64,000 bases of DNA from Streptomyces sp. NBC_01314 (GCF_041435215.1 NZ_CP108394.1:7936001-8000000); one strand, 5' to 3'. Shown: positions 29,533 through 38,454, counted from the first letter of the stretch. A program made the numbers and translations. The notes: generated from the sequence alone by a model not told the origin.

Positions 29533-30453
29533 ATGACCCTCGACGATCTCCGTGTCTTCGTCGCCGTCTGCCGGGCCGGGAGCCTCAGCGCGGTGGCCCG
29601 TGAGCTGGGCTGCACCCAGTCGGCGGTGAGCCAGCACGTGCGGCGGCTGGAGCGGGAGGTCGGCGTCGGGCTGGTGGAGCGGCAGGCCCGCGGGGTCGTG
29701 CCCACCCGGGCCGGGCGGGTGCTCCAGGAAGCGGCGGCCGACGGCATCACCGGGCTGGACCTCGCACTGCGCCGCCTGGCCGATCTGGTGCGCGGCGACG
29801 GCGGTGTCGTACGGATCGCGACCGGCGGCACGACCGTGCGGCACTTCATGGCGCAGGGCATCGTCGACTTCCGGCGCTCCTACCCGGACGTGGGCCTGGA
29901 GTTCCAGACCGTGCGGTCGAGCGCCCGATGCCGTGACGCGCTGGCCGACCCGTTCCGGGACCTCGACCTGTCGTGGGTGACCCTCGGGCCCGCCGTACGC
30001 GGCATCGAGCAGCGGGCCGTGGCGGAACTGCCCTGGGTGCTCGCCGTGCGCGCCGATGACCAACTCGCCGGACGGGAGCGGGTGGAGGGCGGCGAACTGG
30101 ACGGGATGCGGCTCATCGGACTGCCGGAGAACTCCACCTCGTACGCCCATCTCGCCGCCGCCTACCGCGAGTTGGGCATCACCGTCAGTCCCTCCGGCGC
30201 CGGTGTCGCCGACTGGGACACCGCGATCCTTCTCGCCGAGCTCGGCGTCGGTCACGCCGTTGTTCCCGCGCTCCCGGGCTGGACCGGCCCCGGCCACCCC
30301 GGGCTGCGTTTCCTTCCGGTCCCCGATCTGCCCCCGCTCACCGTCGGATGGGCCGTACGGCGCTGGGAGGCGCTGTCACCACCGGCCCGCGCCTTCGCCG
30401 ACACGGTGGCCCGGCACGCGGTGCGGGCGGGGGGCGGGGTGCGGGCGGTCTAG
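29533..30453 (+). CDS. LysR-family transcriptional regulator
   Basis: A 306-aa LysR protein. The winged helix occupies residues 1-60 (LDDLRVFVAVCRAGSLSAVA, then CTQSAVSQHVRRLEREVG). The co-inducer domain follows from about 90, with IATGGTTVRHFMA and a second subdomain around LIGLPENSTSYAHL. The start is ATG 29533; the upstream DNA contains the operator, so longer starts are unlikely. It converges with a ketopantoate reductase-like gene that shares its operator motif and is the likely target. Confidence 0.92.
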   Translation: MTLDDLRVFVAVCRAGSLSAVARELGCTQSAVSQHVRRLEREVGVGLVERQARGVVPTRAGRVLQEAAADGITGLDLALRRLADLVRGDGGVVRIATGGTTVRHFMAQGIVDFRRSYPDVGLEFQTVRSSARCRDALADPFRDLDLSWVTLGPAVRGIEQRAVAELPWVLAVRADDQLAGRERVEGGELDGMRLIGLPENSTSYAHLAAAYRELGITVSPSGAGVADWDTAILLAELGVGHAVVPALPGWTGPGHPGLRFLPVPDLPPLTVGWAVRRWEALSPPARAFADTVARHAVRAGGGVRAV

Positions 30454-30456
30454 GAG

Positions 30457-30486
30457 CCCGGGCCCCGGACCTCGACCGGGGCCGGG
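30457..30486. terminator. Bidirectional terminator hairpin
   Basis: CCCGGGCCCCGG (30457-30468) pairs with CCGGGGCCGGG (30476-30486) with one bulged G, between convergent lysR and panE-like genes. Confidence 0.7.
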
Positions 30487-30493
30487 TACTCGT

Positions 30494-31402
30494 TCAGCGG
30501 CCCGCTGCCCGCAGTTCCGCCACCACCTCGGTCGCCACGGGGGCCGGGACGCCGTGCCGCTCGGCCGCGCGGAGCAACGCGCCGCCGATCGCGTCCAGTT
30601 CGAGGGGGCGGCCGGCCTCCGCGTCGCGTTGCATGGAGGACCTGGTGGTGGGCGGGAAGGCGTCGTAGCGGCGAAGGGCCTCGGCCGGGTCCACGGGGGC
30701 GCCGACGGCCGCGCTGACGGCCGCCGTCTCCTCGACCAGGGCGGTCAGTTGCCCACGGTGCCGCGTGCGGATCTCGCCGAGGGGCAGGCCGTGGAGGGTT
30801 GTCAGCAGGGCGAACGGGGCCAGGAACGACATCTTCGCCCACAGCACCGCCGTCTCGTCCGGCAGGACCCGGGTGCCCACGCCGGACCATTCCAGGGCCC
30901 CGGCGAGGGAGTTGAGGCGGCCCCGAGCGACCGTGTCGCCGGTCAGGTCGACCTCGGCGAAGGGGCTGGCGTGTTCGATGACACCCGGGGCCACCCGGGT
31001 CGACTCGACGCGGATGGTGGCGGGGGCGACGGGGACGGCGCCGCCGTAATGGGCGCGGAGAATCGCCGGGTGCTCGACGCCGTTCAGGAACGGTACGACC
31101 AGGGTGTCGGGGCCCAGGGCCGACGCCGGGAGCCGGTCCAGGGCGGTCGTCAGGGTGGTGTGCTTCACCGCGATCATGGCCGCGTCGACCGGTTCGCGGA
31201 GTTCCGACGCGGTCTCCACGCGGGCGGTGAACTCGCCGAAGCGGGCGCTTCTGACCGAGATGCCGTCCTTCTCCAGAGCCTGTGCGGTCGCCTCCCCGGC
31301 CAGGCAGATCACCCGGTTTCCGGCGCGGGCCAGCAGCGCCGCGAGCAGGCCGCCCACGCCGCCGGGGCCCAGTACCGCCACCGTGAGCCGTTCGTTCGTC
31401 AT
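30494..31402 (-). CDS. Ketopantoate reductase-family oxidoreductase
   Basis: A 302-aa NADPH-dependent reductase of the PanE/ApbA family. The Rossmann motif is VAVLGPGGVGGLLAA at the N-terminus. The central segment MIAVKHTTLTTAL has the conserved Lys, FLNGVEHPAIL carries the Asn-Gly pair, and the C-terminal helical domain includes AKMSFLAPFALLTTL and PPTTRSSMQRDAEAGRPLELDAI (Ser and Glu of the active site). The true substrate may not be ketopantoate, since many paralogues exist. The start is ATG 31402 with GAGGGG upstream. Likely LysR-controlled. Confidence 0.85.
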   Translation of the reverse strand: MTNERLTVAVLGPGGVGGLLAALLARAGNRVICLAGEATAQALEKDGISVRSARFGEFTARVETASELREPVDAAMIAVKHTTLTTALDRLPASALGPDTLVVPFLNGVEHPAILRAHYGGAVPVAPATIRVESTRVAPGVIEHASPFAEVDLTGDTVARGRLNSLAGALEWSGVGTRVLPDETAVLWAKMSFLAPFALLTTLHGLPLGEIRTRHRGQLTALVEETAAVSAAVGAPVDPAEALRRYDAFPPTTRSSMQRDAEAGRPLELDAIGGALLRAAERHGVPAPVATEVVAELRAAGR

Positions 31403-31494
31403 GGTCCCCTCGTTCCTGCCGGGCGGGTCGAGCCGGGCTCGGTGATGATCACGCGACGTGGAGAGTGAAGTCAATCCTCGGGGAAACTTGCTGA

Positions 31495-31516
31495 TACCCA
31501 AGGGAGCGCTTGGGAG
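31495..31516. promoter_or_regulatory. Second LysR-type operator, TACCCAAG-N6-CTTGGGAG
   Basis: It matches the site upstream of lysR in 15 of 16 arm bases with the same 6-bp spacer, about 93 bp upstream of the panE-like start. It also lies 60 bp upstream of the divergent DUF2277 gene, which could be co-regulated. Confidence 0.55.
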
Positions 31517-31576
31517 GGGTGGTGACCTGCGGTTGTCGCCCTGGGGTTGTGCGGGTGTACGCGCGAGACTGGGTGC

Positions 31577-31804
31577 ATGTGCCGCAGCATCAAGACCCTT
31601 CGACCGCCCGTCCTGCCCGAGGAGGCCACCGAGGACGACATCCGTGCCGCCGCCCTTCAGTACGTCCGCAAGGTCTCCGGGTTCCGTGCGCCCGCCGCCC
31701 ACAATCGTGAGGTCTTCGACCACGCGGTGGAGGTGATCGCGGCGGCCACGGCGGAGTTGTTGGACGGCTTGGAGGTGAGGGGCGCCCCTCGGCGGGCCGG
31801 GTAG
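31577..31804 (+). CDS. DUF2277 protein
   Basis: A 75-aa protein starting MCRSIKTLRPPVLPEEATED, the invariant N-terminus of DUF2277, followed by IRAAALQYVRKVSGFRAPA and a helical tail. The function is unknown; the small helical fold resembles HhH or SAM-like DNA-associated domains, but this is a guess. The start is ATG 31577. Its promoter region overlaps the LysR-type operator. Confidence 0.88.
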   Translation: MCRSIKTLRPPVLPEEATEDDIRAAALQYVRKVSGFRAPAAHNREVFDHAVEVIAAATAELLDGLEVRGAPRRAG

Positions 31805-31915
31805 CTTCCTCGCCCCCGCCGCCCCTACCCGTCCCGTCCCGTCCCGTCCCAGGGGCGCTGCCCCTTCGACCCCGTGGGGTGGGTTCTTCGGGTGCGGGTG
31901 GGTGGGGGCTGGTCG

Positions 31916-32011
31916 CGCGGTTCCCCGCGCCCCTGAAAGCAGGGCTGCGCCCCGTGCTTTTCGGCCCGCAGGGCCGGTCTTTGTCTTTCAGGGGGGCGCG
32001 GGGGAACCGCG
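31916..32011. repeat. Inverted pair of dispersed GC-rich repeats
   Basis: CGCGGTTCCCCGCGCCCCTG plus AAAG (31916-31939) is matched in reverse by 31985-32011 with two extra G residues. The pair forms a large hairpin around a 45-nt loop between the convergent DUF2277 and DedA genes, ending exactly at the DedA stop. Likely a bidirectional terminator made of two repeat copies. Confidence 0.75.
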
Positions 32012-32623
32012 TCAGTCAGCGGTGCGACGGGCGCGCATGAAGTACGCCGCCGCCGCGCCCGCTCCGAAGAGGGCCGCGAAGGACACCGCCGTCGCGAGCC
32101 AGGTTGGGCCGAGCCACTGGGCGCCGAGATAGCCGAGGGCGACGCTGTAGGCGGCCCAGGCGAGGCCGGCGACGGCGGACCACGGGAGGAAGTCGCGGGC
32201 GCGATGGCGGGCGGCGCCGGCCCCGAGAGAGACGACGGAACGGCCCGCGGGGGCGAAGCGGGCGACGACCACCAGCAGGCCGCCACCCCGGGCGAGCGCG
32301 GCGCCGAGACGTTCCTGCGCGGTCGTCAGGCGTCGGGAGCGGGCGATGGCACGGTCGAGCCGGGCACTGCCCCGCCAGGCAAGGCGGTAGGCCACCAGGT
32401 CGCCGAGCACGGACGCGGTCGCCGCCGAGAGCATCAGCACCAGGATGTCGGGGACCTCGCGGGCCATCGCCCCCGCCGCCGTCTCGGCCGCGGCCGCCGT
32501 GGCCACCGCGACGACCAGGACACCGCTCGGGAGGACCGGCAGGAACACGTCCAGCACGATGGACGCGCCCACGACCGCGTAGATCCATGGGCCGGCGGCC
32601 AGCCAACCCAGACTCTCAAGCAC
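32012..32623 (-). CDS. DedA-family membrane protein (short form)
   Basis: A 203-aa DedA-like protein. Family features are SIVLDVFLPVLPSGVLVVAVAT near the N-terminus, LGDLVAYRLAWRGS, and VVVARFAPAGRSVVSLGAG, the conserved R-x-x-P-x-x-R-like segment. It has about five membrane helices. It is shorter than the other DedA in this window and lacks a long tail. The start is ATG 32623. The inferred role is lipid scrambling or envelope homeostasis. Confidence 0.82.
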   Translation of the reverse strand: MLESLGWLAAGPWIYAVVGASIVLDVFLPVLPSGVLVVAVATAAAAETAAGAMAREVPDILVLMLSAATASVLGDLVAYRLAWRGSARLDRAIARSRRLTTAQERLGAALARGGGLLVVVARFAPAGRSVVSLGAGAARHRARDFLPWSAVAGLAWAAYSVALGYLGAQWLGPTWLATAVSFAALFGAGAAAAYFMRARRTAD

Positions 32624-32779
32624 CGCGCACTCTCCTGTTTTCCCCCGTCGTCACGGCGACCCGTGACAGCCGAACAGCGTACGCCCCGGGTGTGACAGAA
32701 GGCTCACAGGGGCTCATGTGTCGGTCACGCCGTGTTCATTCGGGGAGTGCGGCGGCAGTGTTGCGGCGGTGCGCCGATA

Positions 32780-32820
32780 GTTCGGCGACCGGTTCGGCGA
32801 TCGGTTCGGCGACCGGTTTC
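32780..32820. repeat. 12-bp tandem repeat GTTCGGCGAYCG, 3.3 copies
   Basis: Copies start at 32780, 32792 and 32804, with a partial fourth at 32816. It lies between the dedA promoter and the doxX terminator. Confidence 0.7.
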
Positions 32821-32832
32821 GGGGGCGGGTGA

Positions 32833-32865
32833 GGCCGCCGGGGGTGAGTGACACCCCCGGCGGCC
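32833..32865. terminator. Terminator hairpin after doxX
   Basis: Perfect 14-bp stem (32833-32846 with 32852-32865), loop AGTGA, 29 bp past the doxX stop on the minus strand. Confidence 0.8.
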
Positions 32866-32894
32866 CCGTTCGTGCCGGTAGTGACCGGGGTGGG

Positions 32895-33350
32895 TCAGGC
32901 CGTCACGGGGGCCTTGCTCGTGGCGGTCTTGCCCGGGGACGAGGCATGGCGCTTGGCGAGGAGTTGGTCGAGGCCGAGGGCGCCCGAGCCGGTGAAGATC
33001 AGGAGGAACATGGCCCAGCAGTAGAAGGCCGCGGCCTCCCCGCCGTTCTCGACCGGCCACAGGGCCTGTGGCTGGTGGACCTTGAAGTACGCGTACGCCA
33101 TGGCGCCCGAGGCGATGAACGCCGCACCGCGGGTGCCGAGGCCGAGGAGGACCAGGGCGCCGCCGACAAGTTGGATGACGGCCGCGTACCAGCCGGGCCA
33201 GGTGCCTGCGGAGGCGGTGGCGCCCTGTCCGTCCACGCCGCCCAGGACGCCGAAGAGGGTCTTGGCGCCGTGGCAGGTGAAGAGCAGGCCGATGACGATG
33301 CGGAACAGTCCGAGGGCATATGGCTGGGCGCTGTTGAGGCGTCCGGTCAT
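32895..33350 (-). CDS. DoxX-family membrane protein
   Basis: A 151-aa protein with four helices: ALGLFRIVIGLLFTCHGAKTLFG, AAVIQLVGGALVLLGLG, AAFIASGAMAYAYFKVH and AFYCWAMFLLIFTGSGALGLD. These match the DoxX fold of small membrane proteins linked to redox or sulfur metabolism. The start is ATG 33350 with GGAG upstream. It is a single-gene unit with its own terminator. Confidence 0.88.
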   Translation of the reverse strand: MTGRLNSAQPYALGLFRIVIGLLFTCHGAKTLFGVLGGVDGQGATASAGTWPGWYAAVIQLVGGALVLLGLGTRGAAFIASGAMAYAYFKVHQPQALWPVENGGEAAAFYCWAMFLLIFTGSGALGLDQLLAKRHASSPGKTATSKAPVTA

Positions 33351-33407
33351 GGTGGGGGACTCCTTCGGTAGTGACCCGGTCCTTGTGGGGACCGATGGGG
33401 ATGGTTA

Positions 33408-35777
33408 TTACCGTTGAGTCACCCACGGTAGGCAGGCCCCATCGATGCTTTCAAGTTCAACATCTGGCCAGCTCTTCACCGGTACTTGGGGAGCTTCCGC
33501 TGGTGTCGTCGCACGTAGAACGGCTCGCGCCACAGCATCCGCATCCGAAAGTGTGACCGAATCCACCCCTGGCCGGGCACCCGCCGCGGTCACCCAGTGC
33601 ACGCCCTCCGTGGGCACACCGAACGCGAACCGCCTTGTGTGCGCGACACCTTGACGGTCAATCAGAAAATAGGGGCGAGGCGTCACGTCCAGTCCGCCCG
33701 TCTCGTAGCCGTCCACCCGGTGCGGGCGGCACCCTCCGGTCCTCAGCAGTCCGGCGAGCAGATCGTCGGCGGTCCTGCGCAGGTCCGGCTCGGGGAGGCG
33801 GGCCTCGACGACCGTCGTCACCCGGACCGCCGACCCCGGCACGTCGGGCGAGCGGGCCAGCCAGGCCTCGCCCTCCGGCCGCACCTCAAGTCGCGGGCCG
33901 AGCACGGTCAGTACGCCCGCCTCGATCAGCGCGGACATCTCCTCGATCCGGCGGCGCGGCGGGCCGATCGACAGGAACGCGTTCAACGGCGTGTACCAGC
34001 GGTCCAGATGCTCCCGGCGCGAGCCGCCCGCCAGCCCGCCGTGGTCCACGATCAGCCGCAACTCGTTCCGCAGGTCCCGCAGCACGTCCAGCGCGGCCTT
34101 CACCGGCCCCACGACGTTCCCGAGCGCCGCCTGCGCCGCGTCCTCCCGCAGATACCCCAGCAGCCACCCGCGCCACTCCTCCGCGTCCGCGAACTCCCGC
34201 CCCGCGTACGGCCACGAGACCCGGCCCCACGACCACCGGTCCGCCTCCGCGACCCCGAACTCGTCGAGGACGGCGACCTCTTGGAGGGAACGGTGGGGGG
34301 CGGCGAGAAAGCGGTCCCGGAAGGGGGTGGAGGGGCGGAAAGGGGTGGGGAAGAGGTCGTGGGAGGCGTTGCCGAAGGGTGCGTTGTCGAGGGGGGCGCC
34401 GCCGAAGAGGTCGCACGACGGGACCCGAAACGGGCCGTACGGTGAACCGCCACGCGCGGTGCCCGGCGAGCCGCCGGGTGAAGCGCTTGGGTAGCCGCCG
34501 CGCGAAACGGGCCGGGAGCCGCCGCGAGAGCCGCATCGGGCGTCGTGACACGTCGTCGTAGCCGTCGCCTTGATCGTCGTGGAAGCCGTCATGGAAGCCG
34601 TCGTCGGTGCCCTCAACACTCCCTCGTAGTAGACCGTTTCGACCTCCTTCGCCACCAACGGCCATATCTCCGTCAGGAAGTCGGGCGCCTCGCCGGAGTC
34701 CGCGCGTTTGCGGAAGGCCGCGATGACCTCGGAGGTCAGGACGACAGGGCTGTGGCGGCCGTAGGGGCCCTTGGCGTTGTCGCCGCGTGCCTGGTACGGG
34801 ACACCGCGCCGGGAACCGGCGTACAGACGTGGCTCGTGGCCGGAGGGGACGTACCGCAGGCCTCCCTGCGCGCCCTCCGTGTGGCTGTCCTTCTCGTCGC
34901 CGTCGCGGACGAAGCGGCCGCCCCGGCCGGTGGTCAGCAAGGCCATGTGGTCGAAGAAGTTGAGGCCGAGGCCGCGCAGGAGGACGGGTTCGCCCGGGGC
35001 TACGGGGGAGAGGTCGAGGTCGGCCGGGTTGGCGGGCGGGAAGTGGCGCAGGCCGTGCCGGGTGGCGTACGCGGCCAGACCCCGTTCGGCCCGGTCCGGG
35101 ACGGTGGGCAGGTGCCCCTGGGTGAGGACCACGGCGGCGAGGCCGGTGAGCACACGGCCGGTGGCGAGTGTGAGCCGCTGGCCGCCGTCGGGCGCGTCAT
35201 CGGGTGCGTCGTCGAGGCGGACCGCGCGGGTGCGGTGCACCTCGACCCGGATCCCGGGCGGCGCGCCGCGCACCACCTCGGCGAAGACCCACTCCAGATA
35301 GCGGCCGTACTGGGCCCGGGTCGGATAGTCGTCAGGCCCCAACCCGCCCGCCCCGCCCAACTCGCCCGCCCCGCCCGACCTGCCCACTTCGCCCGCCCCG
35401 CCCCACTCGCCCGGCCGGTCCGATCCGTCCGTCTCCCCCTTCCCGCCGGTCGCCCACTCGTACAGGCTCGGTCCCGGGCGTATCGGGCCCGAGCAGTCCA
35501 CGCTGTCGTCGGTGAAGAGGGTGACCTGGGAGGCCACCGTGTTCATCAGCAGGTGGGGGGACTGGGTGGTGCGCCAGACCTGGCCGGGGCCCGGCGGCGC
35601 GGGGTCGACGACGTGGACCGTCAGGCGGGTGCCGGGGCGGAGCAGTTCGGGGGCGGAGGCGCAGAGGCGTTCCAGGACGCTGGTGCCGCGCGGGCCGGCG
35701 CCGACGAGTGCGATGCCGATGTCACTGATCCCTGGAAAATCAGACAAAGGGGTAACTCCCGTGCGTGTGGGGCGCAT
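33408..35777 (-). CDS. Large FAD/NAD(P)-binding protein with low-complexity insertions
   Basis: About 789 aa. The N-terminus carries a dinucleotide-binding fold, IALVGAGPRGTSVLERL, then HVVDPAPPGPGQVWRTTQSP and LLMNTVASQVTLF, as in the FAD-NAD(P)-binding (NAD_binding_9) family. RGLGLNFFDHMALLT and the C-terminal FAFGVPTEGVHWVTAAGARP are also conserved-looking. Two low-complexity insertions are visible: a Gly/Glu run with GGAGE repeats (nucleotides about 35345-35430) and a Ser/Gly/Arg/Thr run (about 34300-34610). The start is uncertain: ATG 35777 has no good ribosome site, and a TTG further in (LSDFPGISD) has GGGAG upstream. The substrate is unknown. Confidence 0.75.
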   Translation of the reverse strand: MRPTRTGVTPLSDFPGISDIGIALVGAGPRGTSVLERLCASAPELLRPGTRLTVHVVDPAPPGPGQVWRTTQSPHLLMNTVASQVTLFTDDSVDCSGPIRPGPSLYEWATGGKGETDGSDRPGEWGGAGEVGRSGGAGELGGAGGLGPDDYPTRAQYGRYLEWVFAEVVRGAPPGIRVEVHRTRAVRLDDAPDDAPDGGQRLTLATGRVLTGLAAVVLTQGHLPTVPDRAERGLAAYATRHGLRHFPPANPADLDLSPVAPGEPVLLRGLGLNFFDHMALLTTGRGGRFVRDGDEKDSHTEGAQGGLRYVPSGHEPRLYAGSRRGVPYQARGDNAKGPYGRHSPVVLTSEVIAAFRKRADSGEAPDFLTEIWPLVAKEVETVYYEGVLRAPTTASMTASTTIKATATTTCHDARCGSRGGSRPVSRGGYPSASPGGSPGTARGGSPYGPFRVPSCDLFGGAPLDNAPFGNASHDLFPTPFRPSTPFRDRFLAAPHRSLQEVAVLDEFGVAEADRWSWGRVSWPYAGREFADAEEWRGWLLGYLREDAAQAALGNVVGPVKAALDVLRDLRNELRLIVDHGGLAGGSRREHLDRWYTPLNAFLSIGPPRRRIEEMSALIEAGVLTVLGPRLEVRPEGEAWLARSPDVPGSAVRVTTVVEARLPEPDLRRTADDLLAGLLRTGGCRPHRVDGYETGGLDVTPRPYFLIDRQGVAHTRRFAFGVPTEGVHWVTAAGARPGVDSVTLSDADAVARAVLRATTPAEAPQVPVKSWPDVELESIDGACLPWVTQR

Positions 35778-35999
35778 CGTGAGGCGCGGGTGCGGCGGAC
35801 CGCCCGCCGAGAAGCGGACGGTCCGCCTCATCATGCCGCCGTCCGTCACGGGAACAGAGCTCTGAAACCCCGCAGGTGCGCCAGGTGTGAAATGCCTCAC
35901 GAGCATCTCGGACAACAGGGGTCACAGGGGTCACGGAGGGGCGCAGGGTCACCGGGGCGACGGGGGCAACAACCATGCGCAATGGGTGGATTAAGTGGA

Positions 36000-37667
36000 T
36001 CAAGGGGTGAGTGCCGAATCCATTCCTGTTTCCAGCTCTCCCTTGCCGCCCTTCCGGGCCCGGGCGCGGTCCAGCCGCAGCCGTGCCGAACGGCCGTGCA
36101 GCGTCAGCGTCATGAGGTGGTTGCCGAACCAGGGGCCGTCCGTCCGGCGCCAGTCGATCGACGGCCGCGCACCCCGCCCGTGCCGCCCGAACCACCGGCC
36201 GAGCGCTCGCCCCGTCCCGCTCCAGCCGAAGCGGAAACCGAGCTTTATCGAGAGCGGGATGGAGTTGTGCACGGGGGAGCAGGTGAGCTGGAGTACGCGG
36301 GCGTCGGGGGCTCCCGGGTGGCCCGCACCGCCATCGGGGGCGACCTTCGGCCACGACGGTTCGGCGACGTACGCGTGGTGCACGTCCCCGGAGAGCACCA
36401 GTACGGTCGCCGGGGCGTCGGCGCCCGAGCCCGCCTCGGCGATCAGCCGGGTCAGGTCCTCGAAGGAGGCGGGGAAGGCCGCCCAGTGCTCCAGATCGGC
36501 GCCCTGACGCAGCTTCTCCCCGAACCGCGCCCAGCGTTCCCCGCGCTCGCCCCGGCACAGGGCGGCGCTCCACGACTCGGCGTCGTGCACGAGGTGGGGC
36601 AGGAGCCAGGGCAGGGAGGTGCCGATGAGGAGATGGTCGTACGAGCCGCGCGCGTCCAGTGCCTGGGTGCGCAGCCACTCCGCCTCGCCCGGGTCCAGCA
36701 TCGAGCGGTTCCGCTCGTCGAGGACGCGCGCGCCCCGGCTGTCGAGCATCAGCACGCGTACGCGCCCGAAGTCCCGGCGGTAGCTCCAGCGGACCGACGC
36801 CGGGTCCTGGTCGGCCGCGGCGGCGTGGGCGCGCAGCGCGTCCGTACCGTCCGGGACGGCGCGTACGGCGGCGTGGACCGGGTCGGCGGCCAGCTCGGCG
36901 GGGGAGAGGTTGCCGAGGTGCTGGTACACCCAGTAGGACATCAGGCCGCTCAGGATGCGCTCGCGCCACCAGGGGGTGGCCCGCATGCCGGTGAGCCAGG
37001 CCTCGCTGGTGTTCCAGTCGTCGATGACGTCGTGGTCGTCGAAGATCATGCAGCTGGGGACCGTGGAGAGCAGCCAGCGGATCTCGGGGTCGAGCCAGGA
37101 CTCGTAGTAGAGGTGGGTGTACTCCTCGTAGTCCGCCACCTGCTCCCCCGGCGGGTCCGCCAGGTCCCGGCGGGCGGCGAGCCAGCGGCGGGTGGCCTTG
37201 GAGGTCTCGTCCGCGTACACCTGGTCGCCCAGGAGGAGGAGTACGTCGGGGCGCTCGGCCCCCGGCTCGGCGGCCAGCCGGGCCGCCAGGGTGTCCAGGG
37301 CGTCGGGGCCCACCGGATCCGGCTCGCCGGCGGGCGGCGCGGCCCAGCGGCAGGAGCCGAACGCGACCCGGACGGTGTCGCCCTCGGCGGGGGTGCGGAT
37401 CTCGGAGGGCGGGTGGGAGGAGTCGGGCAGGGGCCACACCTGCGTGCCGTCGAGCAGGACCTCGTACGCCGAGGCCGTGCCCGGTGCGAGGCCCGTCACC
37501 GGGACCAGCGCGTAGTGGTGGCCGGCGACCTGGAAGGTGCGGGCCTCCCCGCGCCCGCCGCCGGCGCACCGCACCTCGGCTACGCACGGACGGCTCGCCT
37601 CGATCCATACGGTCGCGGTCGAGCCGTCCACATAGCGAAGCAGTGGTCCCAGGCGTAGCCCGGTCAT
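36000..37667 (-). CDS. PhoD-like alkaline phosphatase family protein
   Basis: A 555-aa calcineurin-fold phosphoesterase. Metal-binding motifs are FGSCRW, LLLLGDQVYADE, MIFDDHDVIDDWN (the Asp-His-Asp core) and VLSGDVHHAYVAEP. An N-terminal beta domain (VDGSTATVWIEAS) precedes the catalytic part. I see no signal peptide, so this paralogue may be cytoplasmic, unlike secreted PhoD. The start is ATG 37667 with GGAAGG about 8 bp upstream; a GTG three codons earlier is less well placed. Confidence 0.87.
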   Translation of the reverse strand: MTGLRLGPLLRYVDGSTATVWIEASRPCVAEVRCAGGGRGEARTFQVAGHHYALVPVTGLAPGTASAYEVLLDGTQVWPLPDSSHPPSEIRTPAEGDTVRVAFGSCRWAAPPAGEPDPVGPDALDTLAARLAAEPGAERPDVLLLLGDQVYADETSKATRRWLAARRDLADPPGEQVADYEEYTHLYYESWLDPEIRWLLSTVPSCMIFDDHDVIDDWNTSEAWLTGMRATPWWRERILSGLMSYWVYQHLGNLSPAELAADPVHAAVRAVPDGTDALRAHAAAADQDPASVRWSYRRDFGRVRVLMLDSRGARVLDERNRSMLDPGEAEWLRTQALDARGSYDHLLIGTSLPWLLPHLVHDAESWSAALCRGERGERWARFGEKLRQGADLEHWAAFPASFEDLTRLIAEAGSGADAPATVLVLSGDVHHAYVAEPSWPKVAPDGGAGHPGAPDARVLQLTCSPVHNSIPLSIKLGFRFGWSGTGRALGRWFGRHGRGARPSIDWRRTDGPWFGNHLMTLTLHGRSARLRLDRARARKGGKGELETGMDSALTP

Positions 37668-37809
37668 CGCGATCACCTTCCCTCCGTCGCCCCGTACGGT
37701 ACGGAACGACGGAGGGGAACGGGGAGGTCCTGGACCACTTTGTCGGCCGGGTTCAGCAGTCTGCTGCGTTCGGCGGCCGGCGTGCTTCAGCGTTCGCCGG
37801 GCAGGCGGT

Positions 37810-38454
37810 TCAGCAGCTCGCCAGGTAGCTGGTGAGGGCGCTCTTCTCGGCGGAGTCGACGGAGAGGTCGTAGTAGTACTTCACCTGGACCCAGGCGCGG
37901 ACGTACGTGCAGCGGTACGACGTCACCGAGGGCATCCACTCGGCCGGGTCCTGGTCGCTCTTCGACTGGTTCACGTTGTCCGTGACGGCGATGAGCTGCG
38001 GGCGGGTGAGGTCGTTGGCGAAGTTCTGGCGCTGGGTGCTGGTCCAGCCGTCGGCGCCGGAGTCCCAGGCCTCGGCCAGCGGCACCAGGTGGTCGATGTC
38101 GAGGTCGGAGGCGGCGGTCCAGGTGGCGCCGTCGTACGGGGAGAACCAGCTGCCGCTGGTGGCGGCGCAGGCGGAGCTGGTGACGACGTTCGTACCGTCG
38201 CGCTTGAGGACCGTCTCGCGGGTGTTGCAGGTGCCGCTGATGGTGATCCAGTGGTTGAACAGGTCCCGGTCGTACCCGGTGCGGTCCTCTGTCGCGACGG
38301 TGAGGGTGGCCAGGTAGGAGCGGGCGGTGGCGGCGCTGACCGGGGTGGGCAGCGCGGCGGAGGCGGTGGGAGCGTTGAAGATCGCGACGGAGGCTATCAA
38401 TCCGCTGAGCGCCGCGAGTATGCTGACTCGTCGACGCGCGTAGAACCTGCGCAT
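37810..38454 (-). CDS. Secreted HNH endonuclease, DUF1524/GmrSD C-terminal type
   Basis: A 214-aa exported nuclease. The signal peptide has RR near the N-terminus and the hydrophobic run ILAALSGLIASVAIF before TASA. The catalytic region is SDLDIDHLVPLAEAWDSG (HNH Asp-His), followed by NDLTRPQLIAVTDNVNQSKSD with the Asn and Lys of the motif and AEWMPS. Four cysteines may form disulfides. The start is ATG 38454 with AAGGAG 6 bp upstream. It is likely a nutrient-scavenging or competitive nuclease. Confidence 0.88.
   Translation of the reverse strand: MRRFYARRRVSILAALSGLIASVAIFNAPTASAALPTPVSAATARSYLATLTVATEDRTGYDRDLFNHWITISGTCNTRETVLKRDGTNVVTSSACAATSGSWFSPYDGATWTAASDLDIDHLVPLAEAWDSGADGWTSTQRQNFANDLTRPQLIAVTDNVNQSKSDQDPAEWMPSVTSYRCTYVRAWVQVKYYYDLSVDSAEKSALTSYLASC

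Noticed and set aside
34545..37658. A 1037-aa open frame on the plus strand opposite the FAD-binding and PhoD genes
   Set aside because: It is a shadow of two real minus-strand genes; it lacks domains and has the Arg/Gly/Pro-rich composition typical of the antisense frame in GC-rich DNA.
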